In this document: piece by piece, positions 27,625-37,218 of the stretch
Position numbering within the stretch: the stretch's first letter is position 1
Layout: the number at the start of each line of letters is the position of its first letter
DNA from: Legionella sp.
Lineage (GTDB): Bacteria; Pseudomonadota; Gammaproteobacteria; Legionellales; Legionellaceae
NCBI GenBank assembly: GCA_031291095.1
Contig: JARLJR010000075.1
Coordinates: forward strand, 25,332 to 89,331
Direction: 5' to 3'
DNA: 64,000 nt
Made by a program: the position numbers and the translations under genes
Notes under the pieces: generated by a model
Told to the model about the DNA's origin: nothing
Databases searched by the model: none
The model's input: only the letters and a program-made list of their open reading frames with translations

Positions 27625-29307
27625 TTATTTTGCAGTAGCTACGACTTTCTTTTTAGCGGGTACTTCATCAGAATACTTCCGCGTAATGTACCATTGTTGC
27701 AGAATTGACAAGGTATTGTTGACAATCCAGTACAGTACCAAACCTGATGGGAAGTTCCAGAATAAGCCAGTAAAGAGTATAGGTAAAAACATCATTACTT
27801 TAGCTTGCATTGGATCAGGTGGTGCAGGATTCAATTTCTGCTGAATCAGCATGGTCGCACCCATGATCAATGGCAACACATGATAGGGATCAGCAGCCGC
27901 TAAGTCTTTTATCCAAAATATAAATGGAGCTTGTCTTAATTCAACGCTTTCTAATAAAACCCAATACAAGGCAATAAAGACTGGAATTTGAATAAGAATC
28001 GGCAAACAACCACCTAATGGATTTACTTTTTCTTGCTTGTAAAGCTCCATAGTTGCTTGGCTGATTTTGGCCTTATCATCACCATAACGCTCACGTAATG
28101 CTTGCAGTTTAGGTTGTAGTTTCCGCATACCCGCCATTGATTTATAGCTGGTCGCAGAGAGCCGATAAAACGCTAATTTAATCAGTACAGTAACTAGAAC
28201 AATAGACCAACCCCAGTTACCCACAACATTGTAAATAGCCTTCATTAACGAAAATAACAGACTAGAAACAAACCACAGTATGCCGTAATCCACGGTCATA
28301 TCGAGCGATGGAGCAATGTTTTTAAGTACACTGGTAATTTCTGGACCAACGTATAATTGCGCAGAAATTGTTTTTTGCTCTTGAGACTTTAAAACCATCG
28401 GCTGGCTCACTGCGCCAATCGTATAGTCATTATTCACCGCACGAGTATAGAACTTGTTTTCACTATTTGCTTGTGGAATCCAGGCAGTTAAAAAGTAATG
28501 TTGTTGCATGGCAACCCAACCACCTTTACTGTCTACATCCAGATTAGCTTTGCTCATATCGCCAAAACTAACTTTTTGAAAACGATGTTTACCAGGCTCA
28601 GAATAAGAAGCTCCCGTATAGGAACCTACTTGAAACATGCTAGGTTTATCTTCTTTAGGAGAGCTACGTACTAATTGAGTGTTCATGTACCCTTTCCACT
28701 CACTGGTACCCTGATTAGCAATTTTGTAATTTACATCAATAAGATAGCTGCCTTTGGTAAAGATTAACTCTTTATTTACGGTTAGACCATCTTCGTTTTT
28801 TCCATTTAAAGTAACTACTAACTGTTTTTGGTCGGGAGCTAACTCATAGTGAGTTTGTTCCGTAGTAAAGCCCAAGTTCAGCGCTTTAACGCCTTGTGCC
28901 GAGGGAACTAAAAGGCCGCTGTTAGCAACATAACGCTCATTTCCTTGATTTTGTAATAATGAAAATGGCTTATTTTTTTCGTCTACATTTAAAGGATAAT
29001 CCAGTAATTGGCCAGAAACGACATCACCGTGCTGTAAATCAATCGCCACATTTAACACATCGGTTTTAACATCAATCAAAGATGTAGGCTGAGTATTTGT
29101 TTGCTCAGGTGAAGGAGCTAATGACGCAGATTCCGCAGTACTGCCTGTAGAACTAACTTGCGGTAATAAAGGCTCAGCGGTATTTTTTTGCGTAACAGCA
29201 GTACTTTCTACTGGTTTCGGTGGGTAATCTGTTTGCCAGGCATTCCAGAGCGAAAAACTAACTAGCCCAAGTGCCATATATGAAATAATACGTCGTATAT
29301 CCATCAA
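27625..29307 (-). CDS. yidC: Membrane protein insertase YidC
   Basis: A 560-residue protein with an N-terminal membrane anchor (about 5-22), then a large periplasmic domain (about 60-345) and five C-terminal membrane segments. The conserved YidC core is recognisable in [22 protein letters not shown]-like and [21 protein letters not shown]-like stretches (each only partly quoted). It inserts and folds inner-membrane proteins with or without SecYEG. The ATG overlaps the yidD stop by four bases. Confidence 0.98.
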   Translation of the reverse strand: MMDIRRIISYMALGLVSFSLWNAWQTDYPPKPVESTAVTQKNTAEPLLPQVSSTGSTAESASLAPSPEQTNTQPTSLIDVKTDVLNVAIDLQHGDVVSGQLLDYPLNVDEKNKPFSLLQNQGNERYVANSGLLVPSAQGVKALNLGFTTEQTHYELAPDQKQLVVTLNGKNEDGLTVNKELIFTKGSYLIDVNYKIANQGTSEWKGYMNTQLVRSSPKEDKPSMFQVGSYTGASYSEPGKHRFQKVSFGDMSKANLDVDSKGGWVAMQQHYFLTAWIPQANSENKFYTRAVNNDYTIGAVSQPMVLKSQEQKTISAQLYVGPEITSVLKNIAPSLDMTVDYGILWFVSSLLFSLMKAIYNVVGNWGWSIVLVTVLIKLAFYRLSATSYKSMAGMRKLQPKLQALRERYGDDKAKISQATMELYKQEKVNPLGGCLPILIQIPVFIALYWVLLESVELRQAPFIFWIKDLAAADPYHVLPLIMGATMLIQQKLNPAPPDPMQAKVMMFLPILFTGLFWNFPSGLVLYWIVNNTLSILQQWYITRKYSDEVPAKKKVVATAK

Positions 29308-29552
29308 AGCTTCTCATCGTTAGGGAGTACGGGATCATAACCACCTTGTGACCAAGGGTGGCAACGTAATACTCTTTTTAAAGCCATCCACAAACCTTTG
29401 GTTATGCCACATTGCTTGATAGCACGTTCCGCATATTGCGAGCAACTAGGATAATAGCGACAAGAGGGTTTTAGCAAGGGACTAATCAAATACTGATACA
29501 ATTTAATTGGTAAACAAATTATCTGCCGGAGCAGGAGGTTAATTTTTCCCAT
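29304..29552 (-). CDS. yidD: Membrane protein insertion efficiency factor YidD
   Basis: An 82-residue protein with [20 protein letters not shown] near residue 20, then [13 protein letters not shown] and [13 protein letters not shown], the invariant YidD pattern with conserved cysteines and an amphipathic N-terminus. It is thought to help YidC-dependent insertion at the inner face of the membrane. Its start lies inside the rnpA coding end (34-bp overlap), the usual arrangement, and its stop overlaps yidC by four bases. Confidence 0.96.
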   Translation of the reverse strand: MGKINLLLRQIICLPIKLYQYLISPLLKPSCRYYPSCSQYAERAIKQCGITKGLWMALKRVLRCHPWSQGGYDPVLPNDEKL

Positions 29553-29863
29553 GATTTGCCCAATCTGGTGTTTATGTTTGAGTTAGCTTGCTTTGCGACA
29601 CCTTGTCTGGCTAAAAAAATCATATCAACGGCGGGTAAATCCTTTTGCCGAAAGCTTTCTCTTATTAACCGCTTAATACGATTTCGATCATGAGCCTTTG
29701 CTATCATTTTCTTCGATAGCGCCAGCCCAAGCCGAGCATAACCTAAATTATTTTCTCTAAAGAGAATAATAAATTCGGATGTGACAATTTTTTTTGCTTG
29801 TTCAAACACACGGTCATAATCTTTTTTGATTAATAATCGTTGTGCTTTTTTAAAAGCAAACAC
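29519..29863 (-). CDS. rnpA: Ribonuclease P protein component RnpA
   Basis: A 114-residue basic protein starting with GTG ([20 protein letters not shown]). It carries the RNP-binding signature as [16 protein letters not shown]. It is the protein subunit of RNase P, which removes 5' leaders from tRNA precursors. The start codon follows the rpmH stop with no intervening base, so the two are coupled. The C-terminus overlaps yidD. Confidence 0.97.
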   Translation of the reverse strand: MFAFKKAQRLLIKKDYDRVFEQAKKIVTSEFIILFRENNLGYARLGLALSKKMIAKAHDRNRIKRLIRESFRQKDLPAVDMIFLARQGVAKQANSNINTRLGKSWEKLTSCSGR

Positions 29864-29998
29864 TTAGGCTGACAAACGCTTACGGCCTTTAGCACGACGG
29901 CGTTTAATTACTAATCTGCCTCCACGAGTAGCCATACGCTCACGAAAACCATGATCACGTTTACGCTTTAAATTACTTGGTTGAAAGGTGCGTTTCAT
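29864..29998 (-). CDS. rpmH: 50S ribosomal protein L34
   Basis: A 44-codon gene, too short for usual ORF cut-offs. Translating the minus strand from the ATG at 29998 gives [19 protein letters not shown] at the start and [12 protein letters not shown] at the end, a complete L34. It heads the rnpA-yidD-yidC-mnmE unit. Its promoter should lie in the AT-rich region above 29998, which is also a candidate origin region. Confidence 0.98.
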   Translation of the reverse strand: MKRTFQPSNLKRKRDHGFRERMATRGGRLVIKRRRAKGRKRLSA

Positions 29999-30116
29999 GA
30001 TGAACCTGTTAATAAAATTATGAGGCTGGCAATGATAGAGAACTTTTTTTCTACTGTCAATTTAGATGATTGATTATTTTTTGCTTATTGAGCAAAAACA
30101 GCTGATATTTGATGAG

Positions 30117-30377
30117 TTATACACCGTTGTTAATAATTAAATAATATTTCTTTTTTAAAATACTTATGTTTGTTATATAGGGTGGATTTTTCTGTTAGTA
30201 ACTTTTATTTTTTTATCAAATTCAAGTGGTTATGTTGATTCAAAGCTTGTTTATAAACCCTGTTTAAGCTTGTGATCTATTTGTTGTTTCTTTCACAAGT
30301 TTACTTATCCACGATCTTATTTGCATCTTATACTCGTTATTTGAGCTTAGTTATTCATAGTTTAATTGATCCAATTT
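30117..30377. other. Candidate oriC region with degenerate DnaA boxes and GATC sites
   Basis: The very AT-rich gap between rpmH and the beta-lactamase-like gene (29999-30898) holds several near-consensus DnaA boxes. They are TTATACACC at 30117-30125, TTATCCACG at 30305-30313, TTATTCATA at 30351-30359, TGTTGATAA (reverse) at 30708-30716 and TTATCCATA at 30867-30875. GATC occurs at 30274, 30313 and 30368, and GATCTATTTGTTG (30274-30286) resembles the E. coli 13-mer. In relatives oriC usually lies between rpmH and dnaA. A second cluster lies just upstream of dnaA (32940-33064), so which one fires is not settled. Confidence 0.5.
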
Positions 30378-30799
30378 GCATTAAAAAATAGCAAGGAGAT
30401 TATTTTGTGGAAGGAATTGTCCGTTTAGTACCTTTTGTAGTCCTGATACGGTGCTCTGTAATCAAGGTTATTTGGACTCGTATAACTTACAAGGTGAGTT
30501 GTATTTTTGGTGGAGAATTAAATCGCAGTGAATAGTTTTTAAATTTAGTTTGAATTAGTTTTGTTTGATGAGTTATGAGACTTACTTGGATTTTTTTCTT
30601 TATCGCGTGGTAATTTCATTTAGGATAATGCGTTTTTTCATATGCTAAATATAATAATATTTCTTTTATTTAAAATACTTATGTTTATTATATACAAATA
30701 CAAAATCTGTTGATAACTTATTTAAAGCGTTTAAATACAACGGGTTAACTGATGATGAAAGCTGTTTGTAAATCCAGTTTAAGCCTGTGATCTAAGTGT
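30139..30799. repeat. Degenerate direct repeat about 510 bp apart in the rpmH upstream region
   Basis: The segment near 30139-30179 (...AAAATACTTATGTTTGTTATAT) recurs near 30650-30694. The segment near 30244-30283 (GTTTAAGCTTGTGATCTA) recurs near 30759-30799 (GTTTAAGCCTGTGATCTA). Order and spacing are kept, so about 150 bp of origin-like DNA appears duplicated. Confidence 0.7.
30407..30535 (+). CDS. Possible 42-codon small ORF in the origin region
   Basis: A GTG start eight bases after a strong AAGGAG is followed by 42 codons beginning MEGIVRLVPFVVLIRCSVIKV, which are hydrophobic enough for one membrane segment. It lies between the two duplicated origin-like segments. No family is recognised. 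It could be chance, since the region is AT-rich with few stops in this frame. Confidence 0.25.
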   Translation: MEGIVRLVPFVVLIRCSVIKVIWTRITYKVSCIFGGELNRSE

Positions 30800-30898
30800 A
30801 AATAGATCATGCTTTAATTGATACCCCCAAGTTTATATGCTGCTTATCCCTAATCTATGTACTGATTTATCCATAGCTTGTTAATAGTGTTTGAATCA

Positions 30899-31993
30899 TT
30901 AATTATTGATTAGTTTTCGCAAAATTTGATTCCCAATTTGGGCTGCATTTACTTTTGTTTTATTCGTTAATACCACCACACCAAGTTTTTTTGAGGGGGA
31001 AAAACCAATGAAGGTACTAAAACCTTGATTGGCGCCATTTTTGGTAATTAATAGTCCTTGCTTTGATTGGACCCGTTGCCAGCCTAAGCCGAGAGCAAAC
31101 CTTAGGTTAACAACAAAGCGGGGTTGTTGGGCAAATTGCATTGCGGATAAAAGTTGAGGCGTGGCCTGTTCTACTTTAATGCCTAAATTAGCTTTCATAA
31201 ATTTTAATAAATCAGCTGCGGATGAGTTTAATGCGCCACCACCTAGAAAGTTAACTGGGACATAATGGGGGGCTGGTGTCGAGTTAGGATGATAGCCTTG
31301 AGCTTGTTGTGCAATTTTATCTTGAGGTAATTTAAAATAAGTATTCTTCATCCCTAAAGGCTGCGTTATCTGTTCTCGTAATTGACGTGCTAATGGTTCG
31401 CCGGTTGCATGAACTAAAACATTACCTAATAATCCGAAACTCACATTAGAGTATTTATATTGACTGCCTATAGGGGCTTGAGGCTGCCAGGTTTTTAAAC
31501 GATTAAAGAATGCTTTTATATTGCCCTTATTAACCCCGAATTGCTCCATTTGACGCGGGAAACTGGCTGTATGTGTTGCTAAATTGATTACTTGGACTTT
31601 ATCAATAGGTAAATTGTTAGTATTTGCTAGTGCAGGAATGTATTTAACCACCGGATCGGTTAGTTTAAGATTGCCTGCATTAACCGCATAAGCGAGTAAG
31701 GTGGTAACGAAAATTTTGGTAATTGAGGCGAGTTCAAAAATAGTATTTTGAGTAACCGGGATCTTTTTTTCGCTATCGGCGTAACCATAATTAAAATAAT
31801 AGTCTTGGCCATTATAATAAATGGCTATTGCCATGCCAGGAATTTGCTGTTGCGTTATAAAGGGCTCTACCGTTTTTGCCATTAATTGATCTAAGGGCTT
31901 ATTCTCCGCATAGGCATGTGAACTTAGGGATATAATAAGCAGGCAAGTACTAAGGATGCGGGTAATCGAGTTAATTTTCATCATAATATTCAT
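30899..31993 (-). CDS. Class C beta-lactamase-like serine hydrolase, secreted
   Basis: A 364-residue protein with a signal peptide (hydrophobic about 11-28, cleavage near AYA). The SxxK motif is SITK at 90-93 and the YxN motif is YSN at 181-183. The third motif, expected as KTG, reads KNG at 318-320 (LLITKNGANQG). Length and motif spacing match AmpC/class C enzymes and their penicillin-binding relatives, which act on beta-lactams, D-Ala peptides or esters in the periplasm. The altered third motif makes true cephalosporinase activity uncertain. It lies between rpmH and dnaA together with an SDR gene 20 bp upstream on the same strand, an unusual position. No ampR is next to it. Confidence 0.85.
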   Translation of the reverse strand: MNIMMKINSITRILSTCLLIISLSSHAYAENKPLDQLMAKTVEPFITQQQIPGMAIAIYYNGQDYYFNYGYADSEKKIPVTQNTIFELASITKIFVTTLLAYAVNAGNLKLTDPVVKYIPALANTNNLPIDKVQVINLATHTASFPRQMEQFGVNKGNIKAFFNRLKTWQPQAPIGSQYKYSNVSFGLLGNVLVHATGEPLARQLREQITQPLGMKNTYFKLPQDKIAQQAQGYHPNSTPAPHYVPVNFLGGGALNSSAADLLKFMKANLGIKVEQATPQLLSAMQFAQQPRFVVNLRFALGLGWQRVQSKQGLLITKNGANQGFSTFIGFSPSKKLGVVVLTNKTKVNAAQIGNQILRKLINN

Positions 31994-32013
31994 CCATAAA
32001 AAGTGATGATGGC

Positions 32014-32805
32014 TTACACCTCAAATTTCGGTGATATATAACGAAATAGAACCGGACAAAAGCGCGCCAGAATAGCTCCAAAACGTTCTTTAAGGCCGGC
32101 AATGACCACTACAGGCTTTTCATGGCTGATGGCATGCACGATTTTTTTCGCACAAACTGCAGGCTTTATTCCGCGTTCGTGACTTTTATCCATTTTTCCA
32201 AAGGTTGTTCCATTGGCTAATAACGAATTTTGCGTGATATGTGTATTTATAAAGCCTGGGTAGATAAGAGTAATCTTTATCTTACTGTCCGCTAATTCAT
32301 TACGAAGGCTTTCAAAATACCCTCGAAGTGCATGTTTGCTCGCACTATAGGCTGAACGTGTTTGGATACCATAAAGGCCAAGCATGCTGGATACTACTGC
32401 GATGTGGCCGCTTCCACGTTGCAGCATTTTTTTTAATACGGGACGAGTTAAGGCAATGGCACCAAAAAAGTTGACGTCCATTATTTTTTTATCCAATTCA
32501 AAGGCTGAATCGGCTACGAGATAACGTTGGGATAGACCGGCGTTATTAATAAGAATATCAATAGGGCCATATTCTTCCCAAACAGTAAGCGCTTGGTTTT
32601 CTAATTCTTGGTGATGCTCCAGATTAAGTGGTACTACAACGTGTTTTTTGGGGTTCATGCAGGTGTTTTTGACTCGTTCTAATTCGGCTTGATTTCTTGC
32701 GGTGAGAATAAGCCTGGCTCCCGAACGTGCTAGTTCATAAGCTAATGCCTCTCCAATTCCTGAGGAGGCTCCGGTAATCCATACCGTTTTATTATTTAGA
32801 TTCAT
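32014..32805 (-). CDS. Short-chain dehydrogenase/reductase (SDR) family oxidoreductase
   Basis: From the ATG at 32805 the protein has 263 residues; an in-frame TTG at 32811 is unlikely because AGAGAG fits the ATG. The cofactor motif TGASSGIG is near residue 12, NNAG near 90, the catalytic Ser is in VVSSMLG and YSASK holds the Tyr/Lys pair near 155. It is a classical SDR of the DltE/YqjQ-like type that reduces or oxidises an unknown carbonyl or alcohol with NAD(P)H. The C-terminal tail (ARFCPVLFRYISPKF) is hydrophobic and may contact membrane. It is probably cotranscribed with the beta-lactamase-like gene 20 bp downstream. Confidence 0.88.
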   Translation of the reverse strand: MNLNNKTVWITGASSGIGEALAYELARSGARLILTARNQAELERVKNTCMNPKKHVVVPLNLEHHQELENQALTVWEEYGPIDILINNAGLSQRYLVADSAFELDKKIMDVNFFGAIALTRPVLKKMLQRGSGHIAVVSSMLGLYGIQTRSAYSASKHALRGYFESLRNELADSKIKITLIYPGFINTHITQNSLLANGTTFGKMDKSHERGIKPAVCAKKIVHAISHEKPVVVIAGLKERFGAILARFCPVLFRYISPKFEV

Positions 32806-32939
32806 GATCAATCTCTCTAAATACCTGTATTAGAGCTACAGGTTAAGAACTAAAAAAAGAGGTTAGTAATTTTTGTCTATGACCAAATCAGTTATAGCTC
32901 ATTTATTATGTTTGGGCAAATTATGTACTAATTGTCGGA

Positions 32940-33064
32940 GGTGGATAAGTTCGGGACTTTTTCGCTTGAATTTCGCTTCCATGCGTTTTTTATTCACAGC
33001 TCAGTGTATATAGTTATTATATTGTATGTTTTTTGCTCGATAAATGCTTTTTCTTTGTGGATAA
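32940..33064. promoter_or_regulatory. DnaA-box cluster upstream of dnaA
   Basis: Two consensus boxes, TTATTCACA at 32990-32998 (plus) and TGTGGATAA at 33056-33064 (minus), and one near-consensus box, GGTGGATAA at 32940-32948 (minus), lie in the 574-bp gap before dnaA. The last consensus box ends two bases before the -35 of the predicted dnaA promoter, which suggests autoregulation, or part of a bipartite origin. Confidence 0.7.
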
Positions 33065-33066
33065 CT

Positions 33067-33095
33067 TTGCCTTTATGCTAAAGGCTGAGTATAAT
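33067..33095 (+). promoter_or_regulatory. Predicted sigma-70 promoter of dnaA
   Basis: TTGCCT at 33067-33072 and TATAAT at 33090-33095 are separated by 17 bp. The site faces dnaA, leaving a leader of about 280 bases, and abuts a consensus DnaA box. Confidence 0.6.
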
Positions 33096-33379
33096 TGCCG
33101 CCTCGCAGTTTAGAGAAAGTTGTGGTTGTTTCGCTTTAAATTTCATGCTTAGATTATCTTGTTGCCTTGGAACATTCAGTGGCAGTATTTATATTCATGG
33201 ATAATTAGGTTCTGTTGGTAAATGCCTTTAAATCTTTATGGAGCAGTACTAAGGGCCGCAGATAGTTGTGGCATGCTGTAGGGCATTCTTTATTTATTTT
33301 AGAGACCATGGACCTTATTTAAATTTGATTTTCAGGTTTTATTTATTTTTACCTTCTTCATTAGATGAGGAGTTGTTTT

Positions 33380-34762
33380 GTGTCGGCAGCAGTTTGGCAA
33401 AAATGTTTAGGTTTGCTGCAGGATGAATATTCTGCCCAGCAATTTAATACTTGGTTACGTCCCTTACAGGCACATACTGAGGAACAACGTTTGGTATTAT
33501 TAGCACCTAACCGCTTTGTTGTTGATTGGGTAAAAAAACATTTTTTTTCTCGTATAGAAGAATTGATTAAACAATTTTGTGGCGATGAGATTAAATCCAT
33601 CTCCATTGAAATTGGTAGTAAAGCTTCAGCGAGCACTGATTCGGGTACGACAACGGTAAGTGCCGGTGATAATAAAACACTATCTAGTTCTACTGAAACC
33701 CTGGTTGCTAAAAGTGCTCCTAAAAAGGCAGTAGATTACAAAAGTAGCCATTTAAATAAGAAGTTCTTATTTGAAAGTTTTGTGGAAGGTAACTCAAACC
33801 AATTAGCACGTGCCGCATCGATGCAGGTAGCCGAACGCCCTGGTGATGCATATAACCCCTTATTTATTTATGGTGGAGTAGGTCTGGGTAAAACCCACTT
33901 AATGCATGCTATTGGTAATGAAATTCTTAGAAATAACCCAGATGCTAAAATATTGTACCTGCATTCTGAACGTTTTGTTGCTGATATGGTTAAGGCACTG
34001 CAAACCAATTCAATCAATGAATTTAAACGCTTTTACCGTTCTTTAAATGCCTTGCTTATTGACGATATTCAATTCTTTGCCGGCAAAGACCGCTCACAAG
34101 AAGAGTTTTTCCATACCTTTAATGCCTTACTAGAAGGCCAACAGCAAATTATTTTAACCAGTGATCGCTATCCAAAAGAAATTGAAGGGATGGAAGAGCG
34201 GTTAAAATCTCGTTTTGGTTGGGGATTAACGGTTGCGGTAGAACCTCCGGAATTAGAAACGCGGGTTGCGATTTTGATTAGCAAAGCGGAGCAATCCAAT
34301 ATTGAATTACCTTATGAAGTTGCTTTCTTTATTGCGAAACGTATCCGTTCGAATGTTCGTGAGCTTGAAGGGGCTCTGCGTCGTGTTATTGCGAATGCGC
34401 ATTTCACTGGTAAACCAATTACCATCGAGTTTGTTCATGAAGCATTGCGTGATCTGTTGGCGCTACAAGATAAATTAGTGACCATTGAAAATATTCAAAA
34501 AACAGTTGCTGAGTATTATAAGGTCAAAGTGGCTGATATCTTGTCAAAGCGTCGCAGCCGTTCTATTGCTAGGCCAAGGCAAATGGCGATGGCATTAGCT
34601 AAAGAATTAACCAATCATAGTTTACCGGAAATTGGTGATCATTTTGGTGGTCGTGATCATACTACAGTAATTCATGCTTGTAGGAAGGTTAAAGAGCTAG
34701 TTCAGGATGATAGTGATTTTGCAGAAGATTATAAAAACTTAATGCGCATCTTATCCTCTTAA
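33380..34762 (+). CDS. dnaA: Chromosomal replication initiator protein DnaA
   Basis: Starting at GTG 33380, seven bases after GAGGAG, the protein has 460 residues beginning [18 protein letters not shown]. The in-frame ATG at 33365 lies before that ribosome site and is rejected. Domain I spans about 1-80, with a linker to about 125. The AAA+ domain III has Walker [10 protein letters not shown] at about 165-173 and Walker B LLIDDIQF. The C-terminal domain IV has the DNA-binding signature [15 protein letters not shown]. It binds DnaA boxes and melts oriC. It heads the dnaA-dnaN-recF set; dnaN follows after 14 bp. Confidence 0.99.
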   Translation: MSAAVWQKCLGLLQDEYSAQQFNTWLRPLQAHTEEQRLVLLAPNRFVVDWVKKHFFSRIEELIKQFCGDEIKSISIEIGSKASASTDSGTTTVSAGDNKTLSSSTETLVAKSAPKKAVDYKSSHLNKKFLFESFVEGNSNQLARAASMQVAERPGDAYNPLFIYGGVGLGKTHLMHAIGNEILRNNPDAKILYLHSERFVADMVKALQTNSINEFKRFYRSLNALLIDDIQFFAGKDRSQEEFFHTFNALLEGQQQIILTSDRYPKEIEGMEERLKSRFGWGLTVAVEPPELETRVAILISKAEQSNIELPYEVAFFIAKRIRSNVRELEGALRRVIANAHFTGKPITIEFVHEALRDLLALQDKLVTIENIQKTVAEYYKVKVADILSKRRSRSIARPRQMAMALAKELTNHSLPEIGDHFGGRDHTTVIHACRKVKELVQDDSDFAEDYKNLMRILSS

Positions 34763-34776
34763 AATAGGAGTTTCTG

Positions 34777-35880
34777 GTGTTTGAATTTGCGATAAAAAAG
34801 GAAGATTTACTTACCCCTTTGCTTGCGGTTGCTGGTGCTGTCGATAAAAAGCAATCTTTAGCCATACTGTCTAATTTTTTATTTAAATTAGTGGATGGAC
34901 AGTTATCTCTTACTGCCACTGATTTAGAAATAGAAATTTCTGCACAAGTTCCTTGTGAGTCTGAGCAAACTGAGGGTTCAATTACGGTTCCGGCAAAAAA
35001 ATTTATAGATATTATTCGCTCTTTAGATGATCAAGCTACCCCTAATTTACGGGTTGATAATGGCATTTTAACGATTAAACAAGGTCGAAGTTCATTTAAA
35101 CTAACTACCTTGCCGGCTGATAGTTATCCCTTGAGTGAGGATGAGTGTAACGAAGTGGAACTCAGTATTCCTCGTTTGGTGTTGTTGCAATTACTGCAAT
35201 CAACTCATTTTGCTATGTCGCAGCAAGATGTGCGAGTGTTTTTGAATGGTTTGTTTTTAGATTTTGAACCCAATCTTATTTCTGCAGTAGCAACCGATGG
35301 TCATCGTATGGCCATCTGTCGTCATCAATGTGAAAATAGCAGTGATAAAAAATTGTTGATTCCTAAAAAGGGCATTCAAGAATTGTTGCGTCTTTTAAAC
35401 GGCATTGATGATGAACAGGTTTTACTTGCTGCAGGTAAATCACATTTCAAATTAGTAAGTAAACAATTTGTATTTTTATCGAAATTAATTGAGGCACGTT
35501 TTCCTCCTTATGCTAAAGCTATACCGCGGAATCAAGACAAACAAATTACGATTGATTGTGCGATATTAAAACGTGCTCTATCGCGAATTGTTATTTTAGC
35601 GCATGAAAAGTCTAAGGCGGTAATGTTGCATTTGCAACCGGGTTTATTGACCTTAATTGCTAATAATAATGAACAAGAAGAAGCGGTTGAATCTTTAGTT
35701 GCAGAAACTCAGGGTGATGAACTAAAAATTGGTTTAAATGCTACCTATCTATTGGATGTGCTTTCTCACTTTGGTGATGGACAAATTCGTTTGTCTTTAT
35801 CAAATACAGACAGCAGTATTTTAATTGAGTCATTAGAAAATGAGCATTATCAATACATAATTATGCCTATGAAAATATGA
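34777..35880 (+). CDS. dnaN: DNA polymerase III beta subunit (sliding clamp)
   Basis: A 367-residue protein starting with GTG (MFEFAIKKEDLLTPLLAVAG), AGGAG six bases upstream. It has the three-fold clamp architecture and typical stretches such as LSLTATDLEIEI, TVPAKKFIDIIRSL and VATDGHRMA, and ends YQYIIMPMKI. It tethers polymerase III and other clamp-binding proteins to DNA, including DinB, whose gene lies at 50407 in this window and ends in a clamp-binding motif. It overlaps recF by four bases (ATGA). Confidence 0.99.
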   Translation: MFEFAIKKEDLLTPLLAVAGAVDKKQSLAILSNFLFKLVDGQLSLTATDLEIEISAQVPCESEQTEGSITVPAKKFIDIIRSLDDQATPNLRVDNGILTIKQGRSSFKLTTLPADSYPLSEDECNEVELSIPRLVLLQLLQSTHFAMSQQDVRVFLNGLFLDFEPNLISAVATDGHRMAICRHQCENSSDKKLLIPKKGIQELLRLLNGIDDEQVLLAAGKSHFKLVSKQFVFLSKLIEARFPPYAKAIPRNQDKQITIDCAILKRALSRIVILAHEKSKAVMLHLQPGLLTLIANNNEQEEAVESLVAETQGDELKIGLNATYLLDVLSHFGDGQIRLSLSNTDSSILIESLENEHYQYIIMPMKI

Positions 35881-36962
35881 TCCTTTCTGAATTAAAAATT
35901 CACCATTTACGCAATCTCTCTTCGATCAAACTGCAAATACACCCCAGATTTAATTTCATTTCTGGGGCTAATGGCAGCGGTAAAACGTCCATTCTTGAAG
36001 CACTATATCTCTTAAGTTGTGGACACTCTTTTCGTTCTCGTGAAATTGCGCCGATTATTCAACAAGGACAATCAGTATTTACTGTGTTTGCGCGTGGAGT
36101 AGAGCAAGAAACCATTAGTATTCAAAAATCTTCTGCTGAACCTACACAAATTAAATTGAACAATCAGTTTTGTTCCAGCGCTAGCCAATTGGCTTATGCT
36201 TTACCCTGCCAAATCTTTTACTCAGATATTTTCCAAATTATTGACGCGGGCCCTGCCGTGCGTCGCAGTGTCTTGGATTGGGGATTGTTTCACGTGAAAC
36301 CTAATTACCTTGGTTTGTTGAAGGATTATAAAAAGGTATTGAAACATCGTAATGCATTATTAAAAAAACACGCACCTTTTGCGCATTTTGTACCTTGGGA
36401 TAAGCAATTAAGTGATTTAGCAGCTCAATTGGATTTATTACGAAAAGAGTATTTCGTATTGTGGGAGCAAGAATTTAATCATGTTTTAGCACAGTTAACT
36501 GATCTAGAGTGTACTTTGCATTATTTCAAAGGCTGGGATAAAAAAAATAGTGGTAAAGAATTGCAACAGTTTTTGGAAGAACACTTTGAGAGTGATAAGC
36601 ATAAACAATATACTCAATATGGTGCACACCAAGCAGATATTCTTATTGAAAGTAATTTAAATAAAGCAAAACAATTTCTTTCACGTGGGCAGCAGAAAAT
36701 CATTTTAATTGCATTAAAACTTGCACAAGCGAATTTAGTTGAACATGATTGCCTGTATTTACTTGATGATTTACCCGCAGAGCTTGATGAAAGTCATCAA
36801 AAAAAGTTACTGGCATATTTGGCCTCGCGGAAAGGTCAATATGTAATTACTACGAACGCAAACGCTGAGTTTTTACATTCATTATGTCCCAGTGAAGCGG
36901 GTTTTTGTTATCAGCTTGGTGATGGAGTCATACAGCAGACAAACGTTTCACGTGAAACATAG
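35877..36962 (+). CDS. recF: DNA replication and repair protein RecF
   Basis: A 361-residue SMC-like ATPase. LKIHHLRNLSSIKL starts the protein, Walker A is GANGSGKTS near residue 32, the signature-like region LSRGQQKIILIALKLAQ and Walker B YLLDDLPAELDE lie near the C-terminus. It works with RecO and RecR to load RecA at gapped DNA. Two parS-like 16-mers lie inside its coding sequence, at 36286-36301 and 36944-36959. It is translationally coupled to dnaN. The protein ends TNVSRET, with the second parS overlapping the last codons. Confidence 0.98.
   Translation: MILSELKIHHLRNLSSIKLQIHPRFNFISGANGSGKTSILEALYLLSCGHSFRSREIAPIIQQGQSVFTVFARGVEQETISIQKSSAEPTQIKLNNQFCSSASQLAYALPCQIFYSDIFQIIDAGPAVRRSVLDWGLFHVKPNYLGLLKDYKKVLKHRNALLKKHAPFAHFVPWDKQLSDLAAQLDLLRKEYFVLWEQEFNHVLAQLTDLECTLHYFKGWDKKNSGKELQQFLEEHFESDKHKQYTQYGAHQADILIESNLNKAKQFLSRGQQKIILIALKLAQANLVEHDCLYLLDDLPAELDESHQKKLLAYLASRKGQYVITTNANAEFLHSLCPSEAGFCYQLGDGVIQQTNVSRET
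36286..36301. other. parS-like ParB binding site 1 (inside recF)
   Basis: TGTTTCACGTGAAACC matches the parS consensus TGTTTCACGTGAAACA at 15 of 16 positions. Its core is a perfect 14-bp palindrome. Confidence 0.85.
36944..36959. other. parS-like ParB binding site 2 (end of recF)
   Basis: CGTTTCACGTGAAACA matches the parS consensus at 15 of 16 positions and overlaps the last codons of recF. Confidence 0.85.
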
Positions 36963-37131
36963 TGCTATATATCTATTAAGTATGTGTAAGAACTATGGGC
37001 TGGTCACGCTGCACTCATATGGGCTACTTCGGATGTTATCACTTAGATTATGCTTTAATGCTTGCACTAAATTTTCTTTACTTGTATTTTGCTTAATTCA
37101 TAGTGTAGATACGGTGTTTTTAGGTAAAATT

Positions 37132-37151
37132 CCTGGTTGCAAGCAATCAGG
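37132..37151. repeat. Dispersed palindrome, family B, copy 2
   Basis: CCTGGTTGCAAGCAATCAGG differs from copy 1 at one base, and CTAC follows as in copy 1. It lies in the recF-gyrB gap. Apart from this element and parS site 3, the 400-bp gap shows nothing clear. Confidence 0.8.
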
Positions 37152-37218
37152 CTACAACTTCTATCAATTATATTTGTGCAATAGTGCGGGCAAAATAATA
37201 CAAACACCCTTTTAAAAA

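Noticed and set aside
30407-30535. Small ORF as a toxin or regulatory peptide
   Set aside because: Kept only as a low-confidence feature: there is no partner gene, no family, and the AT-rich region gives chance frames.
33365-33379. Upstream ATG start for DnaA
   Set aside because: The ATG lies before the GAGGAG ribosome site, which points to the GTG at 33380 and the conserved MSAAVWQ N-terminus.
36892-37215. 107-codon frame overlapping the end of recF
   Set aside because: It overlaps recF in another frame and covers a parS site and a family B repeat; no coding features.
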